Shown piece by piece: positions 1 through 11,336 of a stretch of 64,000 nucleotides of DNA. Position 1 is the stretch's first letter. The number at the start of each line of letters is the position of its first letter. The notes beneath the pieces are model-generated. The model searched no databases and was not told the origin of the DNA. It saw nothing but the letters and a program-made list of their open reading frames with translations. The position numbers and the translations under genes are program-made. Source of the stretch: Eutypa lata (taxonomy: Eukaryota > Ascomycota > Sordariomycetes > Xylariales > Diatrypaceae); NCBI GenBank assembly GCA_022661535.1, contig JAKULF010000012.1, positions 992,001 through 1,056,000 on the forward strand. Reading direction: 5' to 3'.

Positions 1-1
1 T

Positions 2-1383
2 GACAAAAATATCATCGGCGCTGTCGACTACGACATGAATGACGACGACGACAGCAATGATTATGATGATGACGGCAATGACGATGCCACTGATGACGAT
101 GGTGACGATGATGACGAAAGCGAGGATAAGATCGTCGCCGCGCATCCCAGCTTGCCGAAGGCCGCCACCCGGACGCTGCCCGTCAAGATCATCAACAAGA
201 AGTCCCAGTCCCGCCGGTACGTGGCGGTGCCGGCGGCGGACGACGACGAGGACGAGCTCGCAACGGAGCAGCCTGCCATCAAGATCGTCAAGGTCTCTGA
301 CACCAGCGGCGGCCGCAAGACCCGCTCCAAGTACGACAGGCCCGAGGAGATGCTGACGAACCCGCGGTCGCCGCTGGTCGGGGCTCGACTTAGAGTAAAG
401 TTCTTTTTTTTTTTTCCCTCTCGTTTTTTTCCTCCTGCTTTTCCTTTCTTCTTCCCTCTCCTTTTTATTAATATTTAAACTCCCCTTCCCCCTTCCCCCA
501 TTTGTTGTATTGCCCCTTTTCATATATTTCATCTTCACAACCCTTTTACTTACTAACGTCTTCTCCCCCTCTCACCCAGGACCTCCTCTGCAGCGCCAAA
601 GCCTGGGACCTGCTCAACCCAGAGGAGAGGAAGCAGGTCCTAGCCAAGTTCCCCGACCAGCGGGAGATACTCGGCGGCGGCAGCAGCGGGAGCGAGGAGG
701 CCAGACCCAACGTGGCCGCCCTCAAGAACAACAACAACTTCCGCCACGACATCACCCGCTACCAGGATAACCTTGCCAAGGGCAAGCACGATCCGGAGTG
801 GATCCGCCAGGCGCAGGACGCACACAGGAAGCGCGAGCTCGGCATGTACGAAGAGTACCTCGCTGCTCGCTTCGAGGAAGATTGGGGTATAAAGATGCCG
901 GGGGGCTTTGCTGTTGATGAGGAGGAAGATAGGGATGATGATGATGGCGATAGTGGTGGTGAGGAAGAGATAGAAAAAGAAGGTACGGCTGCTTTAGGGA
1001 CAGTGGCAGGTGCAGACGGGGAAGATAAGAAGGAGGAGGAGGATCGATTAGCTGTCAACGACGATGACCAGATCAAACATGTCAATGCGGGTGATGTCCA
1101 TCCAGTGGTTGAAGGACTTGGCGGGGCTAGGGAAATCGTGGGAACCGATCATGAGATGGTTGACGTCCCTAAGGATGGAGAGAACCACTTGGTTGCAGTA
1201 GCTGAACAGTCGGAAAATGCCCCCGCCACCGCCGCCGCCACTGCTGCTGCTAATGATGATGCGGCTCTTAACGGCCAGGAGATGGTCGTCAAAGAAGCCA
1301 GAGGAGGAGTACCAGGCGGCGATGAGGCTGTGTCACATCCATTGGAGGAGAATGCGGCAACAGCAGTGCAAGAAGGCGTTTGA
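2..1383 (+). CDS. ASX-homology (DEUBAD) domain protein, 5' end outside the window
   Basis: The reading frame is open to the left edge, so the true start lies outside the window. Predicted exons are 2-394 and 580-1383. The intron has a GTAAAG donor, a TACTAAC branch site at 551-557 and a CACCCAG acceptor. The visible protein is about 398 residues. It starts with an Asp-rich acidic stretch, then a Lys/Arg-rich linker, then an ASX-homology domain: PEEMLTNPRSPLV ends exon 1 and DLLCSAKAWDLLNPEER opens exon 2, so the intron splits the domain. A Glu/Asp-rich tail follows. The family (PF13919) includes the DEUBAD domains of animal Asx/ASXL proteins, which activate a BAP1-type deubiquitinase acting on histone H2A. 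A chromatin role here is inference. The gene is convergent with the CLPTM1 gene. Confidence 0.8.
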
Positions 1384-2854
1384 ACAGCACTAGTTAGTTC
1401 ACTTAAGTTAGAACTTCTGTTCTTGGAGAAGCCATTGATAGAACCTGGAAAACTCCATGTGTATCTTACCTGCCTACTTAGACTCTAGTAGAGAGAAGGA
1501 TTGAGGCTGGATCCAACTCATGGATGATTAGCTTGTTGCTTTAGATACCCATATACATTACAATACAATACAATAGTTCATGTTGGAAAGTGGAATTGGA
1601 ATCGATTGTAGATGTGTCCGTTATGTCATGGGATAGGACCTACCTACTTACCTCCTTACTCACCTAATTCAAGCACATCGTATAGTTAAGGAAATTATCT
1701 TCAATTTTGACGTAGTCATACATAGCCTGGTGGATCCCAAGATAGTTTTATCGGGTTGAATGGTTTCGAAGTTTGAAAGATCGGTCTTTACTAAATAGTC
1801 ACAGAAGTTTTGGCTATACTAGTAGTTGACATCAAGGGATAGGGTCTCTCTCTATACTTATATATCCATGCTTCTAAAGATTCATTGATTCAGATCTGTA
1901 TGCGCCTATTAATATTTCTAGTCCTTCTCCTTGGCTGTCTCGCACTCTATCACATTGCTGCTGCTGCTGCTACTGCCACCAACCCCCAAGCACCAGGAAC
2001 ACCTAGAGACACGCCGCCTCGCATCAGCAGCCGCAGCAGAAGTAATAGCAAGAGTCGACCTATCTATAATAGATAATTAGCACACGCTAACGCGGATCCA
2101 GCGACCACCAGGCCACCTCCGAATAGTAGATACGCTGCTACGAGAGAACCGGAAAGCCTCACCTGCACCATCGTATCCAACTCTTCCTCTACCCCTTCCC
2201 CCGAAAAACGACACCGCAACATGGCTCCTCAACATGCTAGTACAAGGCTAAGCGGCCTTGGTCGAGATATTACGATGTAAGTTGGTATAGTGTAGATCTA
2301 GGTAGTCTTCAAAGGTGTTTGAACTTACCTACCTACAATGCAATGCAAAACCTAGCTGCGAATTCCTAGTATTAAGATTTCTTTTATAGGTCAGCTACCA
2401 TCGTAATGGTATTTCAACTTCCTAAGTAATTGTAATGATACTTATCAATATTACCTATCGCTAATTATATGGATGGATGTGTAGAAATAGTTGCATTTGA
2501 TAGTGCAACCCCCTTGAATATATATATATATATAAAGGTACACTCTTGGTGCTGGCACTTTCTACGAACTCTACATGCGTAGGACTTCTTGAGTTGAGAT
2601 CATGCAGACATAAAAGAGTTCGATACTGGCCTTCTTAATAGCACTTAGTCTTCACATTTAAGTAAACTTCACGCCAATGATAGATCCGACGATATGTCAT
2701 ACATAGTATAGTATTAGCTAAGAAGTAGTCTATCAAGTCTCCAGGAGCGCTTTATCAGCAAACAGACTCTACGTCTCTACAACAATACTCAACAAGACGT
2801 AGAACCTCCGATATTCTAGCAATGAATCCGATATAACTAACAACCCCGCAGGTC
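1384..2854. other. Intergenic spacer
   Basis: No recognised gene was found between the convergent ASX and CLPTM1 genes. The spacer is AT-rich and has a short TA dinucleotide run near 2517-2535. A small open frame at 1885-2076 encodes a 63-residue protein with a hydrophobic N-terminus. Another frame begins at an ATG at 2221 behind a CT-rich leader and soon meets GTAAGT. Neither resembles a known family. Confidence 0.5.
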
Positions 2855-4938
2855 TCACTTCCTCTTCTTCGCGGCCCCAACATTAGCACCGCTAGCAACC
2901 GCCGCCGCATCCCCGACCTTCTCCTTAGCAACCTCGACCTTCTGCGAGGACTTGGGGTCGGCCTGAGCCACGGCCTCAGTGGTTGTCTCGGTGTCCTTAC
3001 TTTCGCCCTCCTCATCGTCGCCACCCTGTCCAAACTCGTTCACGCGGCTGTAGTCGATCTTGTAGGCCCAGCGCTGGTACAGGTAGATGAAGAAGATGAC
3101 ATCGTCGCGGAAGGTGGCGAGGCGGTGCAGGAAGGGCATCTTGATGGTGAAGGCGAAGAGGTCGTCGATGAAGGTGTTGAGGAACTTGTACATCATGGCC
3201 TTGCCCGGCATGTGGGCCACGCTCTTGAGGCGGTAGTTGATGTACAGCGACGGCACCATCATCAGGAACCCGTAGGCGTAGACGGACCCGACCAGCGTCG
3301 TGATCGTGTACGAGTACCACGACTTGTGCGTGTCGTAGACGAGGGAGTACACCGCGTAGGCGGCGAGCAGGGGCACCCCCGCTACGTACATGTACTTGAA
3401 GGCGATCTCGTCGTACTCCTTCGTCTTCTCCTCGGTCTCGCTCAGCTTGTACTTGTCCTCGAAGCTGATCCGGTACGGGATGAAGGAGCCGGGCGGCGCG
3501 GGCCGGACCCTCACGTTGACAATGGTCGTGACCTTCCACAACTCGATGAAGATGCCTATCCCCTGGGAGCCGAGAATCATCCAGCTGGTATTCTGCGAGT
3601 TGTCGACCAGGTAGAGGAAGATTACCGCCTGCATGAAGACGTTGGCGAGGATCGATCGGACGGAGATACCAACGTTGTCCTTCTTCTTGCGGTAATGGGC
3701 GATGTCCGAACCAAATGCGAGCATCTCGAGGAATATATGCGCAACACTCACAACGGCGGTGATGCCGAGAAGATAGGGGTTCGTGTCGATGAAGATCTCC
3801 TTGATGAGTTCGATCTCGCTACCATCACCGCCACCGGGCAGTGGACCACCAAATGCAGCTTGGTGAGCTTGTTGTCTGGAATTCAACTCAACCGAGGATA
3901 TGATGTTGAATTTCCAAGCCGCCATATTAGACAAATCGAGCCGCATAGGTAAGGTCTCCACAGTATCGTTGACGAGTGTCATATGGGACTTGAGCTGCCA
4001 GAAGGTATTCACAAACAAGACAGGATAATACCAGGAATTCTGGCCTGACCCATCACGAGCACCAGTGGGCTCGAGATGGAGAAACTGGAGCGTAGCAGGC
4101 TGCATTTTGGGATAATCGACGACACCCAATTGAGGCACGAACGACAAGCTTGTATTCGGATGATAGTAGTTGGCAATGATCGGTCCCGGAGCCGAGTCCT
4201 CCGGTTCTTCCTCCGGCTCAACTTTGCTATCTTCCAAGAGATTCCGAGTTTTGGCGACCTTCTTCTTCGGGACGTATTGAGTCAATGGATACACAAAGTG
4301 CACTGCCGTTGCGGGATCGAAGTCGGGCTCTTTGGGGTCTAGGTTTGCGCCCGTCAGGCCAATATAGAAGTGTCCCCAGAGTGTTCCGTTCTTCTGGACA
4401 GCGGCCGGAACCTTGAAGGTAGTCTCAGCAACTCGGTTCTCGCTAGAGTTCCCTAGTTCGTACCCAGTCTCCTTGAGAGCCACGTATTCTTCCGGGACGC
4501 TGGCGATCTTGAGAGGGATGAACGAGTCCGACAAGGTAACAACGATATCGACGGTACTATCTGTGGGCCAGATAGGGGCAAGTCGCTGGGGAATTCGGTT
4601 ATAGGTGGCACCTTCGTCAAGCTTCTTAGCTCGAAGCTCGTAAGGGGGTATGTCTCCGGTGCTGGTAGCGGTAGTTACGACATTGCCGGCTTCATCCTTA
4701 ACAACAGCTTGAGACTTGTTTCCTCCCATGAATTGCTTCATCAGCATGTTCATACCCCACCACATTAGCACGGCTTGGGCGATCTTCATAAACATCGACT
4801 GCTATATAGGTGCGCCATCTCATTAGCCATCAATCCCCTATTTACTTATTTTGTAACCTGCGAGGATATGATACTTACGCCGCCACCTTGCCCTTCACGG
4901 GCCTCCCCTGCTGGGGGACGTCCCGGAGCTTCGGGCAT
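2855..4938 (-). CDS. CLPTM1 (cleft lip and palate transmembrane protein 1) family protein
   Basis: Two exons on the minus strand. Exon 1 is 4938-4879 (MPEAPGRPPAGEAREGQGGG) and exon 2 is 4801-2855. The donor is GTAAGT and the acceptor TATATAG; an acceptor 3 nt further on is also in frame. The product is about 668 residues. It has a short N-terminal hydrophobic segment (KIAQAVLMWWGMNMLMKQFMGG), a large probably luminal domain, then several membrane segments in the C-terminal half (around YLLGITAVVSVAHIFLEM and VFMQAVIFLYLV). It ends in an acidic and Lys-rich tail (AKKRK) that could act as a dilysine-type ER retrieval signal. The animal relatives are ER/Golgi proteins, one tied to GABA-A receptor trafficking and another (CLPTM1L) to GPI-precursor lipid scrambling. 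Which role applies in fungi cannot be told from sequence. The gene is divergent from the LOG gene. Confidence 0.92.
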
Positions 4939-6115
4939 CTTGGTGATAATTGCTCAGATGAAATCGCTTGCGATTAAGATGAAAAAGTATCTGTTAGAGC
5001 ATTAAACTAGGCTTCAGGTGGGTTGCGATTGGATCCCTGGCAACTTCAGCCTTGATAAAATAGGAAGAGGGAAGATTCGCAAGATCGAACGAAGCCCATC
5101 AAAGCCGTCGTGTAAATTTGCGAATCCTTGGTAAGATCTCTTCTAACAGGGGCGACGTATTGTATTGTATGTATGTACATTACCTATCTCAGATAGCTCT
5201 AGCGTGGAAGTCAGGGTCTAGAGTAAGGGCTCGTTTATCATACATAACTACCTAGGTACATAGTTAGTAGGTAGTATGTCGCCGTCATCGGCATAACGGC
5301 GAATCAGAGGCCGATTCTAGATCACGACCTACCCCTCAACCCCGCCAATTTTGCAGCATGGAGTAGTGTAGGTTGGTTTGTCCAGTACTTTGTACACATC
5401 TCCTAAATTTGTAAAATCAAGAGCAAAAGACATCATAGTCTGATCGGTCAAATATTCTAAATTCCTAAAAGAGACAATATCTTGTACAATAGGTTAATAT
5501 TGATCACAAGCATCCCCATAATATCATACCACAAATATGTATCTTCCAATGAGCGACGTCATTGGCATGCATTCCAAACTCATAAAATATTCCAGTCACA
5601 CGCTAAATAATAAGAAGGGATCAGTCAGTGCTCATGGTCTGCCCCGCCAACGCATTGCCAGCCGCTACATGCATTATTCATAGTATTGTTCTCTCTTATA
5701 CCGATTTTTTTCTTCTTCTTTCCCTGTTCCAAGATTACACTTGGTTAGTTAGTACGGGGACGAGACAAACGGTTTTCTATTCTTTCTCCGGTCGTTTCAC
5801 GGTCAGCACCTTTTTTCCCCATTATCTTGCTCAAGTACACAGCGACGGCTTTTCTTTTCCGCCTACTAACGTCCACGTAGCTCTTGCTGTATATATAGGC
5901 TTCTTTCCATCCTACCTCACTCGTCAATTTTCAAAGTAGAAGCAGAAGCAGAAGCAACACCCCCCCTCAAAGCAAGCCCGCAAAGCATTCGGAATTTTAT
6001 AGAGAGATACTTCAGTCTTTTCCGTAACTCTTCCTTATTTCCTCGCATATAAAGATTATAGAGCCCCCACAAGGCATACCTTAGAAGTCTAGAGAACAAC
6101 AACATCTTACCTAAA
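4939..6115. other. Divergent promoter region, CLPTM1 / LOG gene
   Basis: This 1.2-kb spacer separates two divergently transcribed genes. It contains a CTACCTAGGTACATAG stretch near 5251, a pyrimidine-rich tract near 5705-5730 and a TATAAAG-like sequence near 6050, about 65 bases before the LOG start. No coding gene was recognised. Confidence 0.55.
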
Positions 6116-7155
6116 ATGTCGGCTCCCGATTCGAAGACGGAAACCCCGTCAGCCGGTGCTGCTACCGCTACCCCGGGACGGAAGCAGACCAAGATCTGCG
6201 TCTACTGTGGTAGCGCAGCTGGACAGAACCCCGCGCATATTGAGGCGGCGCGAGAGCTAGGCAAGCTTATGGCCGAGAACAACATTAAGCTAGGTAAGTG
6301 AATACATCATTGTTATTGTTATTTTACTTTTTATTATCAGTAGACGTGCTTTCAATGCTGTAATGCTTCAACGGTGGAGGTTCCACTATAGACATGTGAT
6401 AATTAACTAACTATATGTCCCAATATATAGTCTACGGGGGTGGGACGGTCGGTCTGATGGGCGAGATAGCTAAGACGGTCGTGTCGATCGCCGGGCCCGA
6501 CGCCGCGCACGGCATCATCCCCGAGGCACTAGTCAAGTGGGAGCGGGACTCAACGTACTCGACGAAGAAAGATGCCAACGGATACCACGTGCCGGAGGAG
6601 CTCGGTAAGCAACCCTGAATATTTCCCCTGTCTTCTTTTTCCTTAGCAAGGCATTCTAGAGATCTTATGGACCTCAAAACTTTTCCAATATATATTATTT
6701 ATTACTACTACCTACCCTGGCCCAACTCATTTATGATAAATCACTAGTTGCTGACCCTTGTTGATGTTTGTTGTTGCATTACAGTGTACGGAAAGACGAC
6801 CGTAGTCAAGGACATGCACACGCGGAAGCAGCAAATGGCCAAAGAGGTCATCGAGGGCGGTCCGGGGAGCGGATTCATCGCCCTCAGCGGCGGCTACGGC
6901 ACCATGGAGGAGCTGATGGAGACGGTGACTTGGAACCAGCTGGGGATCCACGACAAGGGTGTCTGCGTCCTCAATGTCGATGGTTTCTACGACGGCCTGC
7001 TGGCCTGGATCAAGAAGGCGGTTGGCGAGCAGTTCGTCCGCGGCGCCAATTCCGACATCCTGGTCGCTGCTGATGACGCCAAGGGCGCCATAGAGGCCCT
7101 GCGGAACTACAAGGTTACTGGCGACCGGTACCCGTTGACTTGGGAGAACGACTGA
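6116..7155 (+). CDS. LOG-family protein (putative nucleoside 5'-monophosphate phosphoribohydrolase)
   Basis: Three exons: 6116-6293, 6431-6604 and 6785-7155, giving 240 residues. Both introns lie in phase 1 and splice to give [14 protein letters not shown] and [11 protein letters not shown]. The protein has the LOG/lysine-decarboxylase-like Rossmann fold signatures: [11 protein letters not shown] near the N-terminus, the GGGTVGLMG loop, the Arg of MHTRKQ, and SGGYGTMEE, which corresponds to the family PGGxGTxxE motif and carries the catalytic Glu. Plant and some fungal members release free cytokinin bases from ribotides. Many others, including yeast YJL055W, appear to act on purine monophosphates or detoxify analogues. 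The cytosolic location and the exact substrate are inference. The usual Pro before GGxGT is Ser here. Confidence 0.93.
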
Positions 7156-8285
7156 GCGATGATGCATTGAGAGGGTCTGTACGGTTTGTCTGTCTCTCGG
7201 TGTATGACTGGCTGGCTAGCTGCAAAGATCATCCCGGGGACTCTGTGAGGACCTGGGGTGGGCGCATAGGTGTCTGTCTGTCTTGACATTTATCATGCGG
7301 TATACTATAATACGGTCAGCCGAATGGTCAACCTCCAGAATAACTGGATTGTTCTGGGCACGGGAGATAGATGGATGGGTTACTAAATCTCTGACGAGTA
7401 AGGAATTTATATTCCCCATGACCTTTTACGTATATGAAGATATATAGGCGATATACCCTGCTCAATATAGCATATCCTACATCTACAATAACCAGCCCGC
7501 AATGCTCTCACTCCTGGATATGTTCACCGTATGCATCCTCCATGTCTTCTGTCCGTCTAGGACCTTGAGGAAATAGTTAACCACTATGTGAGATGAGATC
7601 ATTCTATTTTTCATAGCAGGGAATTTGAAAATTGCAATATATTGGGCTACTCAACATTAGTTACTGGAGAGCATCTAACTAAGCAAATTATTCTTCTCCT
7701 AAGTCTCACTCGTTTGCTTAATGGGAGCTTCGAGCGTGTAACTAACTTGGTAGTACATACCCAGGTAACATAACGTTTGTTCTAACGCAGTGTACGGAAT
7801 GTCATCCCAATGATGACCATGTCTTACTATGGATATTACCCTTCGGTATGAACAAGTTTGAGGTTCGAAATGGAATAAAATCAAGGATAACAATCATATT
7901 GCAATCCGGTCGTAGTCTATTGTAAGTTAAACCCCACCATAAAACGGCTTTAGCTCTCCGCCAATCACAAGCCATTAACTCCCCTATTTAGGCTGTGGGG
8001 GTTTGCGATCGCCGCAAGGATTAATCTACGTAATTATTCACATTTCATCATAGTTAACCAATAACTTATGTACATAAGAGGTAAGTATCTACCTCATCGA
8101 CACATCCCGCTCTCAACATTAGCAGGATTCTTCTATCGCGTCAGTTACTTTACTTTACCCAAGGACTAGCAGTGAATTCCACGAAACTTTCAGACGGGCA
8201 ATAAATAGCGTCGCATACCTAGCTACGAGGAAGCCCGAAGAAAGGGACAAGGAAAAGAAAGAAGGGGCACGAAAAAAGGAAAAGA
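7156..8285. other. Intergenic spacer
   Basis: This 1.1-kb spacer lies between the LOG and ELP5 genes. It is AT-rich with no recognised gene, RNA or repeat. The last 80 bases before the ELP5 start are purine-rich (GAAAGGGACAAGG-like), probably untranslated leader. Confidence 0.5.
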
Positions 8286-9801
8286 ATGCCAACTTCGGCG
8301 CAGTCGCACGCGCGATCTCATGCGCTCCTGCTCCTGCAGAAGCTGCTCAACCTGCGGGACGGCGCCAGCCCGCTGACGCTGGTGCTCGACACGCTGGAGC
8401 AGAGCGGCAGGCCTGTGATACGGGAGTTTATGGTCCGGGCAAAGGCATGTTTCTTTTTTCTTTTTTTCTTCTTTACTTCTCGTTACTATATCTTCCTCCT
8501 CATTTTTCATTCGTTTTGTTTTATTTTTATGCAAGATAATTTCATGTTCATCTAGTACGACCAGGGGTTTAACCTCAAAATCTCAATTTCTTTTTGTATT
8601 CTATATAACTATTATGCGGCCTGTCATGAGGGGCAAAAGGGGGGGGAAAGGAGGAAAGTGGGAATTTGGAGAAATAAGAATATTAGCGCTAATGCAATGT
8701 GAGAGCAAGAACTAGATCGCAAAAAGCAAGATCATATTCGTCTCGTTCGCGACGGTCAAGAGGCCCCGCGACGCCGACGTCTTTATCAAGGCGCGGGGGA
8801 AACCGCTGGCTTCGCTGCAGGCCGAGATCGCATCGCATTATGGCGCCCCGGGGGCCTCTTCTCAGAGTAGGTCTATCCACCTAACTACCTACCTACCTAC
8901 CTACCTATTTGCTTGCTTATTCACAACCCCCCCCTCTCCTAAAATAAAGAAACAAGTTAATAATAACACGACAACCACAGAAACCCTCCTAATCCTAGAC
9001 GTGCTAAACCCCCTCCTATCTTCTCCTTCCCTCACGTTTATCTCCCTCCCAGCCTTCCTCTCCTCCTTGCTCCCCCACCCCTCCGTCTCCCTCGTAGGCA
9101 CATATCACGTCGACGTACCACTCGCTCTCTCCCCCTCCCCTACCACCCACACCCACAGCTACAGCGAGTACGAGCCGCACCCGCTCGCCACGCTATCTTA
9201 CCTCGCGACGGCGGTCCTGCGCGTGTCCTGCCTGCGGCACGAGGTGGACCGGCGGCGCGCCAGGGATCGCAGCCTGGTGGAGCCTGGGTTTGGGTTGGGG
9301 GAGGGTAGGGAGGGCGTTTTGGTCGGGTTGCGTGGTGATGGTGTAGGCGTAGGAGAAGGAGAAGGACAAGGAGGGGAAGGGGAAGACCGCGGAGGAGGAT
9401 TGGTCCTGGAGATGGAGCTCCGTCGGCGCAGCGGGCGCGCCGTTGTGGAACGATTCGTCCTGGTGCCGAAGCAATCGCCTAAACTTCCTGCTGTATCCAC
9501 GGCTATGCCCACGTCGACGCCAGCAAAGGTCTACCTCCTGACCGACCACCCGCTGTTCAGGAAAGGGGATTCGAACGGTGGTGGCGGCGGCGGCGAGGTA
9601 GAAGGGGAAGGAGGGGAAGATGGGGAGATGATGGAGACGACGTTTAGCCTCGGATTGACGGAGAAGCAGCGCCGGGACCGCGAGGGCGTCGTGCTGCCGT
9701 ATTTCGACGCCCAGACCGATATTGGTGGGGGCGAGGGGGGCAGGATCTTGTATGAGATGGGGAGGGAGGATGATTTTGATGAGGAGGAGGATGAGATATG
9801 A
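8286..9801 (+). CDS. ELP5: Elongator complex subunit Elp5
   Basis: Three predicted exons: 8286-8444, 8716-8866 and 8981-9801, giving 376 residues. The protein reads LLNLRDGASPLTLVLDTLEQ, then REFMVRAK joined to IAKSKIIFVSFATVKRP, SLQAEIASHYGAPG, and LLILDVLNPLLSS followed by LPHPSVSLVGTYHVDV. This is the Elp5 (Iki1) pattern of a degenerate RecA-like fold. Elp5 pairs with Elp4 and Elp6 in the hexameric ring of Elongator, which modifies wobble uridines of tRNAs. The C-terminal third is Gly/Glu-rich and ends in an acidic stretch, as in fungal Elp5. Intron 1 (8445-8715) starts with GC, not GT: homologous spacing fits only if splicing follows RAK. Intron 2 contains a CTAC tandem run. The order of neighbours gives no hint of co-regulation. 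Confidence 0.9.
8445..8715 (+). other. Predicted GC-AG intron in ELP5
   Basis: The donor reads AAG|GCATGT and the acceptor AACTAG|ATC. The junction keeps phase 0 and gives MVRAK-IAKSK, which matches the spacing of fungal Elp5 proteins. The nearest GT upstream would delete VRAK. Confidence 0.7.
8881..8907 (+). repeat. CTAC tetranucleotide repeat
   Basis: A near-perfect CTAC tandem run of about six units lies in the second intron of ELP5, just after the donor site. Confidence 0.8.
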
Positions 9802-10228
9802 TATATATGCAGAGAGAAATAGCGATGGATGAATAGAATCGACTGGTTGAGACCATGTGAGAGTGTGATTTCAAAGATGATAATCAACAGCATTAGTTAG
9901 GCAAGTTTGTGTTGCTATTGAACGTTTTGTTCCGGTTTGACGGTGCTGCGGATTTCTATCATGCTGCATTCATTCATTCATTCCTATTTTTGCGGGTTTC
10001 TATTATACAGCTAGATGATTTCGTGTTCCCTCTCTCTTTTTGTTTTTGGTCCCCTCGAATGCAATGTCATGTTATGTCATACTAAAGACACAAAAAAAAA
10101 GAGGGAGAGAAACCCGCTGAATGTCTCATTCAGGATTCGGTGGTCCCAAAGCCGTAAGTAAGTAACGCAAGGGCAAGTGCAGTTACGGTACCAGGGCAAT
10201 CACGAAGCTACGAAACTACGAAGCATCC
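9802..10228. other. Intergenic spacer between convergent genes
   Basis: This 427-bp spacer separates the 3' ends of ELP5 and PRE5. It holds CATT tetranucleotide repeats near 9965-9983 and an A9 run near 10090. No gene was recognised. Confidence 0.55.
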
Positions 10229-11336
10229 CTACTCGTCAACCTGCATGCCCTCACCACCGGCACCACCCTCGGCCGTCCCCGACTCCGTCGTCGCGGCTCC
10301 CGCATCCGCTTCGTCTCCCACGCTGTTGATCCAGTCCTTGACCTCCGCCCCATCGTGGACCTTGAAGAACTCAAGCGTACCCTTCTTGCCGGCACCGCCT
10401 CCCTGGATGCCCACAGCCCCCACGCTCGTATTCTCGACGGTGAGCTCACGGTCCTGGACCAGGGTCTCCTTGAGGGCGCGCAGGCCGTGCCGGACCAGCT
10501 CGTCGCGGCCGCACTCGGCGAAGCTCTCGGCGTTCTTCTCGAGGTAGGTGCGGGCCATCTGGGAGCGGGCCCCGATGGCGCAGGCGACCATCTCCTGGGT
10601 CAGCCCGGAGGGCTGGAACTCGAAGAGGTGGGGGCCCGCGTCGTCGACGCCGGCCACGAGCAAGCCCACGCCGTAGGGCCGCTTCCCGTAGTGCTGCGTG
10701 TTCGTCTGGGCCTTGTCGCCGATCAGCGAGACCAGCGTCCCCACCGGCATGGCGCGGTCGTACGTCAGGCGCTGCGAGAGGCACTGCTGCTTCATGAAGT
10801 TCGAGAGCACGCGCGCGTCCGACGTCAGCCCCGCGATGGCGAGCCCCACGTGCTCGTCTACGGCGAATAGCTTCTTTTGGTAGGAGGATAGTTCTTCGGC
10901 GTTGCGCTGTGAGGGGGGGTGGAGGGGAGAGGTGTTAGCTTGGTTAGGTAGATAGACGGATGGAAGTATGGTGGGATAGGATGGTATGTATGAAAAGAAT
11001 AGAGGATTATATCTAGGCTGGTGCATAGGTGTATGTGTGCGTGTGTTCGTGCTTCGTATTCCGTACCTTGATAGCAACTAGAACGGCATGTGTCTTGCTT
11101 GTTAATCCCACCACCACCGAACCCTGCTTTACCGCCTCTGCCGCATATTCGACTTGAAATATTCTTCCTTGGGGAGAGCTAGAGGAGGAGAGTTGTTAGA
11201 AGAATTGTACATTGGATTGATATCTAGTTCGGAAATGTCGGGTGGGTTATGTGTAGATGTGTAGACACAGGTAGGTAGACATTATGGAGCTGCCTTACAA
11301 TGTGACGGAATCGTTATCGTAATTGTTCCTGAACAT
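10229..11336 (-). CDS. PRE5: 20S proteasome subunit alpha type-1 (alpha6)
   Basis: Three exons on the minus strand: 11336-11299, 11178-11067 and 10906-10229, giving 275 residues. The N-terminus [25 protein letters not shown] is spread over exons 1 and 2. SPxGRxxQVEYA is the alpha-subunit N-terminal helix signature that forms the 20S gate. Exon 3 carries [30 protein letters not shown], the conserved [19 protein letters not shown] block and [12 protein letters not shown]. These match Pre5/PSMA1 rather than the other alpha subunits. Alpha subunits are non-catalytic and form the outer rings of the core particle in nucleus and cytosol. A short acidic C-terminal tail ([15 protein letters not shown]) follows. 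The gene is divergent from VPS55. Confidence 0.96.

Noticed and set aside
3125..3952. 275-codon plus-strand frame opposite CLPTM1
   Set aside because: Antisense shadow of a well-supported gene with high GC third positions; repetitive His/Val/Asp/Glu-rich composition typical of shadows.
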